Shown: positions 7,286 through 14,247, numbered from the stretch's first letter. The stretch is 64,000 nt of DNA from Streptomyces sp. NBC_01476 (GCF_036227265.1 NZ_CP109446.1:2369501-2433500), one strand, 5' to 3'. The notes: generated by a model not told the origin, from the letters alone. Made by a program: numbers and translations.

Positions 7286-8728
7286 TCAGGAGAGGTTGGT
7301 GGTGACGTCCCACATGCGCTCGCCGGCTGCGCCCTTGCGGGGGTTGCGAAGACGGTTGAGGTCGACCTGGTGGAGGGACTCGAACGCGGGCCGCAGTTCG
7401 GATGCCATCTCGGCTGCCTTGAGCTGCAGGGAGTGGATCTGCCGCATCATTTCGATGATCTGCGGGGCGAGGGGCTGCCGGGCGTCGGCGTGCTCCACGG
7501 TGACTTTCATGGCCTCGGCGGTGAGGCGCAGGGCCTCTTCGAGGCCGGAGAAGTCCTCGCCGACCTGGAGCATCCCCTGGGGGTCGTAGTTCGCGGCGAT
7601 GCGGGCCATTTCCATGGCGGGGGCGACGAAGTGGTGTCCGGGCATGCTGGTTCCTCCAGTGCTGGCAGTCGGGCTGCTGGTTGTGGTGGGGCGGCGAACG
7701 GTCGGGGCGACCACGGGCGGGGCGGCGGTGGGGGTGTTCTTGCCGGCGCGGTTCTTGCGGCGGCGCGCCCACACGTCCTTGAGGCGGGCCAGGGCGGCGT
7801 GCCTGTCGCGTTTTTTGATGCCAGTCCAGGCACCGGCGAGGATCGCCCGGATCCCGTCGTGCGCCGCACCGCGCAGGCGCCTTGCCCTGGCCGCCGCGGT
7901 CTTCCGGGCGCTTGTGCTGGCGTCGGCTTTCCATGCCTTCTTCGCTCCCCGGCCGATAGCTTTCGCCGCCCGGATCGCCGGGGATTTCGGCCCGAGGGTC
8001 TTGCGGGTGGCGGTGGCTGCACCACGACCGAGAGCGGCAGCGGCCCGCGCCGCCCGGGATGCGGCGGCCCGCAGCGTCGGCGACTTCTTCTTGTGGGACT
8101 TCGACAACCCGGCCCCGGAACCCCCGCCCGACCCAAGGCCGCCAGAACGGCCCACACCGGTACGGGTTCCCTTCTGCGACCCGGCGCCAGGACCCGTCCG
8201 CCCCAGCCCCGTCACGCCGCCACCAGGGCGCCGGGACGAACCCGAACCGGAACCCGAACCGAGGCCGGTGGAACCACCACCGAAAGCGCCACGGCGCGAC
8301 CCTCCAGAGCGACCGCCACCCGATGCCGAACCCATCCCGCCCCACCCGGCCGTAGCGCTCCCGGAGCGGTGACCGCCACCGCTGTGCCGCGCCGCCAGGT
8401 TCCTCTTCACCGTCTTGCGGCGGCGGACAACAGCAGCGGTCGCCCCGGCGGCTGCGGCAACACCGGTGGCGGCGACAGCAGCGACGCCACCTGCCGCGTA
8501 GGCGGCGGTCGCGGCGAGGGCCGTTCCATTCCCCGCCGCCCCGAGAACGGGGGCCATCGGGACGCCCCGGCCGGTGCGCTTCCGCGACCGGGAGGACGAC
8601 TTCGGGGGTTCCGGAACGGGCCACTCCGACGGCCAGGCCAGGACCGGCGAGGGCGGCGGTGCGGGCGTCTTCGGGGTGGTTGGGGGTGCCGCAACCGGGT
8701 CTGCCGGAGGGGCTGTTCGGGCGGCCAC
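7286..8728 (-). CDS. Gly/Ala-rich membrane-associated protein with conserved C-terminal helical domain
   Basis: A 480-residue protein with a Pro-rich N-terminus, one or two Ala-rich hydrophobic segments (about 65-95), a long Gly/Ser/Arg-rich low-complexity region (about 110-215), a highly basic Ala/Lys/Arg region (about 215-340), and a normal C-terminal domain (about 365-480, starting MPGHHFVAPAMEMARIA) predicted helical. Proteins of this layout sit beside traB in many Streptomyces integrative elements. The basic middle could bind DNA or cell wall. Function unknown; the operon position suggests a scaffold for the transfer complex. Confidence 0.6.
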   Translation of the reverse strand: MAARTAPPADPVAAPPTTPKTPAPPPSPVLAWPSEWPVPEPPKSSSRSRKRTGRGVPMAPVLGAAGNGTALAATAAYAAGGVAAVAATGVAAAAGATAAVVRRRKTVKRNLAARHSGGGHRSGSATAGWGGMGSASGGGRSGGSRRGAFGGGSTGLGSGSGSGSSRRPGGGVTGLGRTGPGAGSQKGTRTGVGRSGGLGSGGGSGAGLSKSHKKKSPTLRAAASRAARAAAALGRGAATATRKTLGPKSPAIRAAKAIGRGAKKAWKADASTSARKTAAARARRLRGAAHDGIRAILAGAWTGIKKRDRHAALARLKDVWARRRKNRAGKNTPTAAPPVVAPTVRRPTTTSSPTASTGGTSMPGHHFVAPAMEMARIAANYDPQGMLQVGEDFSGLEEALRLTAEAMKVTVEHADARQPLAPQIIEMMRQIHSLQLKAAEMASELRPAFESLHQVDLNRLRNPRKGAAGERMWDVTTNLS

Positions 8729-8750
8729 GGGGGTCTCCTTCGTGGGGCTG

Positions 8751-8862
8751 CTCCGACTCCGACCGGAGTCGGAGTCGGGCGCGGGTCTGGGAGAAGATCA
8801 CTGATCAAGGGGGTGGTGGGGTCCGACTCCGACCGGTCGGAGTCGGGTCGGAGTCGGACCCC
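8751..8862. repeat. GACTCCGAC / GTCGGAGTC repeat cluster (candidate clt or terminator)
   Basis: The gap between two transfer genes is filled with copies of GACTCCGAC and its complement. A first near-palindrome spans 8751-8774. A second is a hairpin of 16-bp arms (8818-8833 with 8847-8862) whose loop contains a further GTCGGAGTCGG. The arms begin and end with GGGG/CCCC. It may terminate transcription, but the reiteration of one short unit next to the translocase operon also fits the clustered short repeats that TraB proteins recognise at clt loci. The unit here is not the published pSVH1 octamer. Confidence 0.6.
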
Positions 8863-8870
8863 GGTCGGGT

Positions 8871-9641
8871 TCAGTCAAGGGCGGGTACGTCGGTCCGGTC
8901 CAAGATCTCGGTGCGGATGTTCTTCGCCGTGGAATCGGACACCAGGCCGAGCCCGGCGGCCTCTATGGCGGTGGCGAACTCATTCGCGGTGGGCTGCCTG
9001 CGGAGGCTCTTGAACTCCGCGTGGAAGATCGGACCGGCGAGCTCCACCCACTCGGTCATCGATCGGCGGGGTGCCCGCTTGGCGGCTTGTGAACGCCGGC
9101 CACGGGGATTCGCCCTGGTGGAACGCTTGCTCTTCGAACCGAGGTGATGCTTCGGCGCCTTGCTGGAGATGAAGTGGACGATGTCCGGCGTCAGCTCGAA
9201 CCACTCGCTGTCGGCCACCCGGTGTGCACCGAACTTCGCATGCAACGCGCGTTCCAGATCCGTCCCGCCATGGAGCAGGAGCAGGAGCGCGTCCTCTCGC
9301 AACGACAACGACGAGACCCGCGTGAACAGGGACTTTGTGTATCCGATCTTGACCCGGCCGCCATTTGCCATGAAGTACACCAGCGCGGAATGAGGCTCGG
9401 CGGACGGCATGGCCGCCGCCTGCGCGCTGGCCACCAGGTGAGCCAGCGCCGGAGCCAGCGTCCTGGCCCCCACCGAACGCGCCTGTCGCAGCGCGCCGGC
9501 CAGCACTTCCGGCAGGATGCTCGCCGCAACCTGCAGTTTGTGCTCGTCGCACAGGCGGACCGGGGCCGTCAGGGTTGCGATGCGTGCGCAGGGGGCTTCG
9601 TCCTGCATTGCCTGGCAGTTCGGTTGATCGTTCGTGGTCAT
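8871..9641 (-). CDS. T5orf172/GIY-YIG-family protein with shared C-terminal domain
   Basis: A 256-residue protein. An N-terminal Cys/His cluster (NCQAMQ...PCARI...CDEHK) is followed by an Ala-rich linker, then a GIY-YIG-like domain at about 85-160 (LVYFM...RVKIGYTKSLFTRVSSL, ...HAKF...DSEWFELT), the pattern of the T5orf172/MUG113 group. A basic linker and a C-terminal helical domain (about 200-256) follow; this last part resembles the tail of the next gene (QPTANEFA... against RPVESEMV...). It may act as a nuclease or DNA-binding factor in transfer. It overlaps the DUF2637 gene by one base. Confidence 0.72.
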   Translation of the reverse strand: MTTNDQPNCQAMQDEAPCARIATLTAPVRLCDEHKLQVAASILPEVLAGALRQARSVGARTLAPALAHLVASAQAAAMPSAEPHSALVYFMANGGRVKIGYTKSLFTRVSSLSLREDALLLLLHGGTDLERALHAKFGAHRVADSEWFELTPDIVHFISSKAPKHHLGSKSKRSTRANPRGRRSQAAKRAPRRSMTEWVELAGPIFHAEFKSLRRQPTANEFATAIEAAGLGLVSDSTAKNIRTEILDRTDVPALD

Positions 9642-10747
9642 CAGCTTCCAGTCATCGGGCGGACGTTGTCGCTGCCGAGTGCGGCAAGCGCGGGGTTATC
9701 CTTCTCGATCTCCGCGCGGACCTTCTTCGCGAAGGCGGGGGAGACGTGCTTGGACTTGATCCGGATCAGCTCGGCAACCATCTCGGACTCGACGGGGCGC
9801 CGGCCGAGGGTGTCGTACAAGCCGCGGATGGCCGCCACTGCGGCGCTTCGGCTATCGCCCGTGCCGCTCCGCTTGGCTGCCGCCGTAGCGCTGCGGTGAC
9901 GCTTCGCGGGATTGCCTTGCGGCGCTTCCGTAGCGGCCGTGGCGGTCGCTTCGTGGCGCTCCTGAACCGTCACCGTGGCGATGTCCGTGGCGATCTCTGC
10001 CGTCACGGGAGCGGCGGGGCGTGGCGCCACAGCGGGGACGGGGAGGATCCCCTTCGGGCCCGCGCAGATCGCCACCGTGGCGGTCGCCGAAGTCTTAAGC
10101 GGAACCCCGTACTTCGTCAGCCGCAGCGGAATCATGGCGCCGACGGGAGCCTTCGCCCGCCAGTTCCGCCCATACTTGGCGCGCAGCCGCACCCGGTACA
10201 CGAGGCGGTCCTGCTCGCGCCGGATGACTTCCTCGTAACTGCGCAGTTCCCACAACTTCATCCGCCGCCACAGCCGGAACGTCGGCGCCGGGGCAAGCAG
10301 CCAGCGGGTGATCCGGACGGGTTCGATGTGCTTGTCGGCGGTGATGTCGGCGATGCGGCCGACAGCGTGCCGGCTGGCTTCGACGATGACGATGAACAGC
10401 ACCGGAATCGCTGCGTGCATGCCAACGCCGAGAGGGCGGGGCCACGCCGACGCGGCGTTGAACGCGATCGTCGCCGCGGTCAGTAGCCAGGCGACCTGTC
10501 GGAGCAGCGGGAAGGGGATGCGCTTCCAGGTGAGGAGCATGTCGAGTGCGAGGAGGACGACGATCCCGGCGTCGATGCCGATGGGGAAGATGTCGGAGAA
10601 CCAGCCGAAGCCCTGCTCGCGGGCGAGGTCGCGGACTGCCTTGTAGGAGCCGACGAAGCCGATCCCGGCGATGATCGCGGCGCCGACGGCGGCTATGCCC
10701 GCGAGCGTCTTCTGTGCTCGGGGCTTGGTGTCGGGGCGGCTGGTCAT
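9641..10747 (-). CDS. DUF2637-family membrane protein (SpdB-like)
   Basis: A 368-residue protein with four membrane helices in the first 125 residues, including the GFVGSYKAVRDLA and FPIGIDAGIVVL stretches typical of DUF2637, a basic juxtamembrane region, an Ala/Pro/Thr-rich linker (about 220-300) and a C-terminal DNA-binding-like helical domain shared with the neighbouring T5orf172 protein. DUF2637 proteins are common in Streptomyces plasmids and integrative elements as transfer or spread (Spd) factors. The ATG at MTSRPD was chosen because the upstream extension is low-complexity and lacks a ribosome site. Confidence 0.78.
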   Translation of the reverse strand: MTSRPDTKPRAQKTLAGIAAVGAAIIAGIGFVGSYKAVRDLAREQGFGWFSDIFPIGIDAGIVVLLALDMLLTWKRIPFPLLRQVAWLLTAATIAFNAASAWPRPLGVGMHAAIPVLFIVIVEASRHAVGRIADITADKHIEPVRITRWLLAPAPTFRLWRRMKLWELRSYEEVIRREQDRLVYRVRLRAKYGRNWRAKAPVGAMIPLRLTKYGVPLKTSATATVAICAGPKGILPVPAVAPRPAAPVTAEIATDIATVTVQERHEATATAATEAPQGNPAKRHRSATAAAKRSGTGDSRSAAVAAIRGLYDTLGRRPVESEMVAELIRIKSKHVSPAFAKKVRAEIEKDNPALAALGSDNVRPMTGS

Positions 10748-10820
10748 CGGTGGACTCTTCTCTGCGGGTTGGTGGCCGGGCTGGCGGGTGGTGGTCGCCG
10801 CCGGCCCGGCGGCTGGGGGG

Positions 10821-10991
10821 TTAGACCTCGTCGATGGGGGTGCGGATGGTGCCGTCGTCGTCGGGCTCGGGCTCGGTGGTGCGGGGCATGGTGTGCTCCT
10901 GGTCGTAGTCGCGGGTGGGGTAGAACGGTTGGTCGTGTTGGGGGCAGAGGAGCTGCGGGTCGCCGCAGTCACTGACCGGGTGGGGGATCAT
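10821..10991 (-). CDS. Micro-gene, acidic 56-aa protein
   Basis: A 56-codon frame whose ATG overlaps the preceding stop as ATGA. The product starts MIPHPVSDCGD, has two Cys near residues 9 and 16 and a His at 19, and ends in an acidic stretch (EPEPDDDGTI). An internal ATG with GGAG upstream could give a 22-residue C-terminal form. No family is recognised. It is the last of seven chained small genes before the DUF2637 gene. Confidence 0.5.
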   Translation of the reverse strand: MIPHPVSDCGDPQLLCPQHDQPFYPTRDYDQEHTMPRTTEPEPDDDGTIRTPIDEV

Positions 10992-11089
10992 TCGTCGTCG
11001 GGCTCTTCACGGACCGGGGTGGGGTTGAGCCACTCCTGGGCGTCCTCGTAGTCGCGGGCGGCTTGGGCGAGTTCCTCTTCGGCGGTCAC
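10988..11089 (-). CDS. Micro-gene, 33-aa acidic peptide
   Basis: A 33-codon frame starting with GTG inside the GTGA overlap with the upstream 101-residue gene and ending in an ATGA overlap with the next gene. The product is acidic and helical (TAEEELAQAARDYEDAQEW). Four-base overlaps at both ends argue for real, coupled translation; no function is known. Confidence 0.5.
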   Translation of the reverse strand: MTAEEELAQAARDYEDAQEWLNPTPVREEPDDE

Positions 11090-11391
11090 CGCCACCACCC
11101 GCGTTTCTTCGGCTGCGGAGCGCTGGCGATGGCGTCATGCCGTTCGGCCTCGGCCTGGTATCGGGCGGCCCGGTCGTAGTTCTGGTCACGGCTCGCGGCG
11201 TACTGGGCTGCCGCATCGGGGTCGTATCCGCGCCGGCCCTCGCGTCCGATGGCCCACACGGCGTTGTCGTCCCGCTGGGCCTGGTCGTATGCCTTGGCGG
11301 CGGCTTCACGGGATCGCTGGGCGGCGGCCCCGGCTTGGCGGCGGGCGTATTGCTGCTCCGGGGTTTCCATGTCCCGGGCCCGGCGGCTCAT
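11086..11391 (-). CDS. Small charged helical protein (101 aa)
   Basis: A 101-residue, Gln/Ala/Arg-rich protein, probably one long amphipathic helix or coiled coil, with a basic tail KKRGWWR. It overlaps its downstream neighbour by GTGA and its upstream neighbour by ATGA. It resembles the filament-like charged small proteins that occur in Streptomyces element operons, without a named family. Confidence 0.55.
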   Translation of the reverse strand: MSRRARDMETPEQQYARRQAGAAAQRSREAAAKAYDQAQRDDNAVWAIGREGRRGYDPDAAAQYAASRDQNYDRAARYQAEAERHDAIASAPQPKKRGWWR

Positions 11392-11438
11392 CGTGGCTCC
11401 CCATGGTTGACGTTGTGCGGGCGGCCCGGGGCGGTCAT
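11388..11438 (-). CDS. Possible 16-aa coupling peptide
   Basis: A 16-codon frame (MTAPGRPHNV...) with ATGA overlaps at both ends. It exactly bridges the gap between the 53- and 101-residue genes. It could be a real micropeptide or only a device that keeps ribosomes moving between genes. Confidence 0.3.
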   Translation of the reverse strand: MTAPGRPHNVNHGEPR

Positions 11439-11596
11439 GGTTTCCGCCCGTGGGTGTGGGGTGTGGCGGTGATGGTCTGGGGGGTGGTGGTGTTGCGGCC
11501 TGCGTAGTCGTCGGCGGCTGCCTGGACGGTGGCGGGTTCGGCGAGCACCGTGGACGGCTGGAGCGGCGGGCGCGGGTCCTTGGATGCGGTGGTCAC
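11435..11596 (-). CDS. Micro-gene, 53-aa Pro/Thr-rich protein
   Basis: A GTG-started frame of 53 codons coupled through GTGA to the 78-residue gene upstream. The product is Pro/Ala/Thr-rich with no Cys and no hydrophobic segment; residues 22-34 (ATVQAAADDYAGR) may form a helix. No family. Confidence 0.45.
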   Translation of the reverse strand: MTTASKDPRPPLQPSTVLAEPATVQAAADDYAGRNTTTPQTITATPHTHGRKP

Positions 11597-11829
11597 CACT
11601 GCTCCCCGGGGATGCGTCCGTCGCGGTAGGTCGCGGAGTCCTCGCGGGCTTCGTTGGCGTGCTGCTGGTGGAACTTGCTCATCGCTTCGTATTGGGCCCG
11701 GACCTCGGGTCGGGTCTCGGTGGCCAACGCCTCCTCGGCGTCGCGGGCGGCCTCATCGAAGCGGCTGGCGGCCTTGTCGGAGTGGACGGCGTATGCCTCT
11801 AACTCGGCGCGGGACGGACGGCGGCTCAT
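11593..11829 (-). CDS. Small helical protein (78 aa)
   Basis: A 78-residue protein, almost wholly helical and charged (ELEAYAVHSDKAASRFDEAARDAEE...), likely a coiled coil. The ATG lies in an ATGA overlap with the upstream 91-residue gene. No family recognised. Confidence 0.55.
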   Translation of the reverse strand: MSRRPSRAELEAYAVHSDKAASRFDEAARDAEEALATETRPEVRAQYEAMSKFHQQHANEAREDSATYRDGRIPGEQW

Positions 11830-12101
11830 GCGGCGTGCTCGGCGATCTCGCGGCGGGCGTTCTCGGTGTACTGCCGGTCACGCAGCAGGTACGCGAGTTC
11901 CGTCTCCAGCCGCAGCACAGTCCGCGACGGGCACACGTGGTTGGGGCCCAGGTTGCCGTTGCACTCGGGGCAGATGCCCCAGTTCGCCGACGGGCGGATG
12001 TAGGACGCGGCACGATGCGCGGCAACATCCGCCGGCGACATGTCGGAGATTCCGGGTGACGGAACGTGCTGCCTTAGCGCAGGGGCGTTACTCTGTGGCA
12101 C
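11826..12101 (-). CDS. Small zinc-ribbon-like protein (91 aa), first gene of the transfer operon
   Basis: A 91-residue protein with a Cys motif CPECNGNLGPNHVC (about residues 45-58; two Cys, a His and a third Cys) that could bind zinc, then a helical C-terminus. The GTG start has AAGGAGG about 8 bases upstream. It is the first gene after the divergent GntR control region, so it should be the promoter-proximal gene of the leftward operon. Confidence 0.6.
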   Translation of the reverse strand: MPQSNAPALRQHVPSPGISDMSPADVAAHRAASYIRPSANWGICPECNGNLGPNHVCPSRTVLRLETELAYLLRDRQYTENARREIAEHAA

Positions 12102-12137
12102 AGACCTGCCCTCCTTGATCAGGGGTCGGGTGGGTTA

Positions 12138-12175
12138 GGCCCCGGTCGGCGTTCCAGCGCCGTGTGACCGGGGCC
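12138..12175 (-). terminator. Leader hairpin (possible attenuator) upstream of the transfer operon
   Basis: GGCCCCGGTC pairs with GACCGGGGCC across an 18-base loop. It lies between the divergent promoter region and the first gene of the leftward operon, so it would form in the 5' leader of that transcript. A terminator-like stem at this place suggests attenuation, insulation, or a remnant. Confidence 0.5.
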
Positions 12176-12220
12176 GTTCCTTTGAACAAGCAGAAGGCTA
12201 CCCTATGGCAGCCTCCCTGC

Positions 12221-12249
12221 ACTATAGTAAGGGAAACGAAATGAGCCAA
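12221..12249 (-). promoter_or_regulatory. Leftward promoter with GntR-type operator in the -10 box
   Basis: On the minus strand TTGGCT and TATAGT are separated by exactly 17 bases. The -10 lies inside the perfect palindrome ACTATAGT (12221-12228), flanked by CCCT and AGGG. The -35 overlaps the start codon region of the divergent gntR gene. This is a natural place for KorSA/TraR-type repression of both transfer operon and regulator. Confidence 0.55.
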
Positions 12250-13056
12250 AGCCGCCGAGAGGAGCCATCAGTGCCGCGTGTTGGGTACCGGGACATCGCG
12301 GAACGCATCCGCGATGCCATCGAGGCAGGAACCCTGCCGCCCGGCACCGAACTGGGCACCAGCAAGGAGATCGCCAAGGAACACAACGTCGCCCCCGGCA
12401 CAGCCCTCCAAGCCCTCCGACAGTTGGCAACGGACGGCTTCGTCACCCTCCAGCCCAAGAAGAAAGCCATCGTCCGGGAGCGCCCCGAGGCGCGGATCAT
12501 CGTCCGCGACAGGCACGCCTACCGCGACGAGATCGGCTACTTCTTCGACCAGAACGCAAAGCAGTGGAGGGCCGTAGGAACGCCGCACCTCGGGCTTGCG
12601 GTCGCACCGCAGCACATCGCCGACATGCTCGGCATCGAACGCGGCTCAACCGTCATCATTCGGGACCGCGCCATGGGGCCGACGGACACCAACAAGCCAC
12701 TGCAGATGTCAACCAGCTACATTCCCGTACCCCTGGCGTCCGACATTCCGCCCCTCGGCGAGGCCAACAGCGGCCCTGGTGGAATCTACGACCGCATCGA
12801 AGAGCACTTCCGATCGCCGCTCCAATGGCGGGAGACCATCTCGTCGCGGCTCCCCAACGCAGACGAACAGCGCCGGCTTGGCGTGCACTCGTCCGCTCCC
12901 TTGCTCGTGGTCACCCGGGAGTCCCGGGTGCGATCGGGTGCGGGGGAAGTGATCGCCGAGGTGAATGAGACGCGTATGGCTGCCGAGCGGTTCGCGGTTT
13001 CGTACACCGTCGAGAGAGACGAGTCGGCTCGCTGGCCACGAGAGGACCGGCCCTGA
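12241..13056 (+). CDS. GntR-family regulator with UTRA domain (KorSA/TraR-like)
   Basis: A 271-residue protein. The N-terminal winged helix (about residues 15-80: YRDIAERIRDAIEAGTLPPGTEL...TALQALRQLATDGFV) is the GntR DNA-binding domain, and the C-terminal two thirds match the UTRA ligand-binding fold of the HutC subfamily. In pSAM2 and related Streptomyces elements this type of protein (KorSA, TraR) represses transfer genes and itself. The ATG at MSQSRR was taken; an in-frame ATG 36 bases upstream lies inside the presumed operator and has no ribosome site. Confidence 0.85.
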   Translation: MSQSRREEPSVPRVGYRDIAERIRDAIEAGTLPPGTELGTSKEIAKEHNVAPGTALQALRQLATDGFVTLQPKKKAIVRERPEARIIVRDRHAYRDEIGYFFDQNAKQWRAVGTPHLGLAVAPQHIADMLGIERGSTVIIRDRAMGPTDTNKPLQMSTSYIPVPLASDIPPLGEANSGPGGIYDRIEEHFRSPLQWRETISSRLPNADEQRRLGVHSSAPLLVVTRESRVRSGAGEVIAEVNETRMAAERFAVSYTVERDESARWPREDRP

Positions 13057-13070
13057 GCGGACAAGCAGAA

Positions 13071-13096
13071 GGCCGGACGGTGGCAACCGTCCGGCC
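13071..13096 (+). terminator. Terminator of gntR
   Basis: GGCCGGACGGT and ACCGTCCGGCC form an 11-bp perfect stem with a four-base loop, 15 bases after the gntR stop. No T tract. Confidence 0.75.
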
Positions 13097-13126
13097 GTTG
13101 CCGGTACGAGACCCGACCGCTTCAAG

Positions 13127-13759
13127 ATGGGAGACCTTGACCAAATGCTGATTCACATACCGGATGACGCCGAAGCAGCAGCAAGCGCTCGGGCTGCCAT
13201 CGTGGCGGACGAGAGACTCACCTACGGAGCGGTGGGGCTCTTACTCGTCATCTTGGATCACGCTCCGAAGTGGGAGGTCTCGGTAGGCGGCCTGATGGAA
13301 CGGGCACGAGATCGACGTGGTGACGAGGGTGAAGGGTTGGGTGCTTTGCGCCCGATGCTCGATGAGCTTTACGACCACGGCTACCTCGTGCGCACTGGGC
13401 GCAGAGTCGGCGGCAAGCTCGTTCAGAACTATGAGGCGTTCGCGATTCCGGAAGGCTCTGAAGAAGCGAGGGTGCACCCGGACCAAGTTGTCTACGTGAT
13501 TGGGCAGCATGGGTCGGGAGTGGTGAAGATCGGCACAACGTCTAGCCTCCGCGCGAGGTTGCGCACCATCCAAACCGGGTCCCCGGTTCGACTGGAAGTG
13601 CTGTGGAGTTGCGCTGGCGGAAGGCATCTCGAAGCGTATCTGCATGACGCTTTCAGCCCGCTGCGCCTTGAAGGCGAATGGTTCAACTTCGGTCAATACA
13701 ACCCCGTTGGCTCCGCCCAACGGACGGTTGAGCAGGCCCATCTGATGGGCGTCAGGTAG
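13127..13759 (+). CDS. Winged-helix plus T5orf172/GIY-YIG protein
   Basis: A 210-residue two-domain protein. Residues about 15-105 look like a winged helix (LTYGAVGLLLVILDH..., LDELYDHGYLVRTGRR), as in phage replication regulators. Residues about 120-200 form a GIY-YIG-like domain of the T5orf172 group (VVYVIGQHGSGVVKIGTTSSLRARLR, ...HDAF...EGEWFNF). It probably binds DNA and may nick it. Two starts are possible, ATG at 13127 and ATG at 13145, the second with GGGAG upstream. It stands alone after the gntR terminator. Confidence 0.7.
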   Translation: MGDLDQMLIHIPDDAEAAASARAAIVADERLTYGAVGLLLVILDHAPKWEVSVGGLMERARDRRGDEGEGLGALRPMLDELYDHGYLVRTGRRVGGKLVQNYEAFAIPEGSEEARVHPDQVVYVIGQHGSGVVKIGTTSSLRARLRTIQTGSPVRLEVLWSCAGGRHLEAYLHDAFSPLRLEGEWFNFGQYNPVGSAQRTVEQAHLMGVR

Positions 13760-13916
13760 ACGTTCCGATCGTGCACTTCGCAACGCCGACCCCACGACCA
13801 ACACCATCCCGCACTGCGGGGACTGGGACTGCGACCCCGTTACCCGGATCCGGGACGACGGGACCGGTGGCGAGCCAGCGCGGTGCAAGAAGTGCCACCC
13901 CAGCATGCGGTTCTGA
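13746..13916 (+). pseudogene. Zinc-ribbon fragment without a start codon
   Basis: An open stretch of about 56 codons ends at a TGA and encodes HCGDWDC...RCKKCHP near its C-terminus, a four-Cys ribbon with the CxxCHP ending seen in small Streptomyces element proteins. No ATG, GTG or TTG is in frame after the preceding stop. It is either a decayed gene or the 3' part of one that lost its start. Confidence 0.3.
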
Positions 13917-13932
13917 CGGGTGGTCGGCGCGG

Positions 13933-14124
13933 CTATCCCGGTTCTTCGGCCTCTTGCTGCGCCTGTTCTCGCTGCTTCTTCTTCAGCCAGTCGTGGAGGG
14001 CTTCGATGACGATGTCGCCGTAGGGGCGGTCTTCGGCTTCGACGTACTTCATGACCTCGGCCCATAGCGGCACGGGCGGCCGGAAGCTCTTGCCTGGCGT
14101 CTGGCCGGTCTTGGGGCGGGCCAT
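13933..14124 (-). CDS. Ribbon-helix-helix-type small regulator (63 aa)
   Basis: A 63-residue basic protein: an N-terminal strand region (KSFRPPVPLW) and two helices (about 20-30 and 36-50, ending LHDWLKKKQREQ) match the size and layout of Arc/CopG-type ribbon-helix-helix DNA-binding proteins. The ATG has a perfect AGGAGG. It faces a rightward train of 11 genes across a 123-base control region with two copies of the palindrome TGTATTACA, so autoregulation and control of that train are likely. Confidence 0.6.
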   Translation of the reverse strand: MARPKTGQTPGKSFRPPVPLWAEVMKYVEAEDRPYGDIVIEALHDWLKKKQREQAQQEAEEPG

Positions 14125-14143
14125 GAGGTGCCTCCTAGGTATG

Positions 14144-14219
14144 TGTATTACAGGAACACCCTCCCATCTGGGCGAGTGGGTTGACAAGCGGACGTGGCGG
14201 GCGCATTCTTGTATTACAG
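14144..14219. promoter_or_regulatory. Divergent control region with paired TGTATTACA operators
   Basis: The sequence TGTATTACAG occurs at 14144-14153 and 14210-14219; its core TGTA-T-TACA is a perfect palindrome. Between them lies a rightward promoter candidate, TTGACA (14181-14186), 17 bases, CATTCT (14204-14209), so the second palindrome covers the expected transcription start. The first lies 20 bases before the regulator start codon. Confidence 0.6.
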
Positions 14220-14247
14220 AAACCAGCAGCAGCCAGGGGAGACGGAA

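Larger units (their letters stand above)
12186..13073. repeat. 13-bp direct repeats flanking the gntR gene
   Basis: ACAAGCAGAAGGC occurs at 12186-12198 and again at 13061-13073, bracketing the gntR gene almost exactly. A GC hairpin lies outside each copy. The repeats may mark an insertion or replacement of the regulator cassette or may be chance reuse of a terminator-linked sequence. Confidence 0.5.

Noticed and set aside
7248-8801. 517-codon leftward frame overlapping the Gly-rich protein gene
   Set aside because: Arg/Gly/Pro composition from a shifted frame; the chosen frame has the conserved C-terminal domain and sits correctly in the operon.
12205-12240. Upstream ATG as start of gntR
   Set aside because: It would place the palindromic operator and promoter inside the coding region and has no ribosome site.
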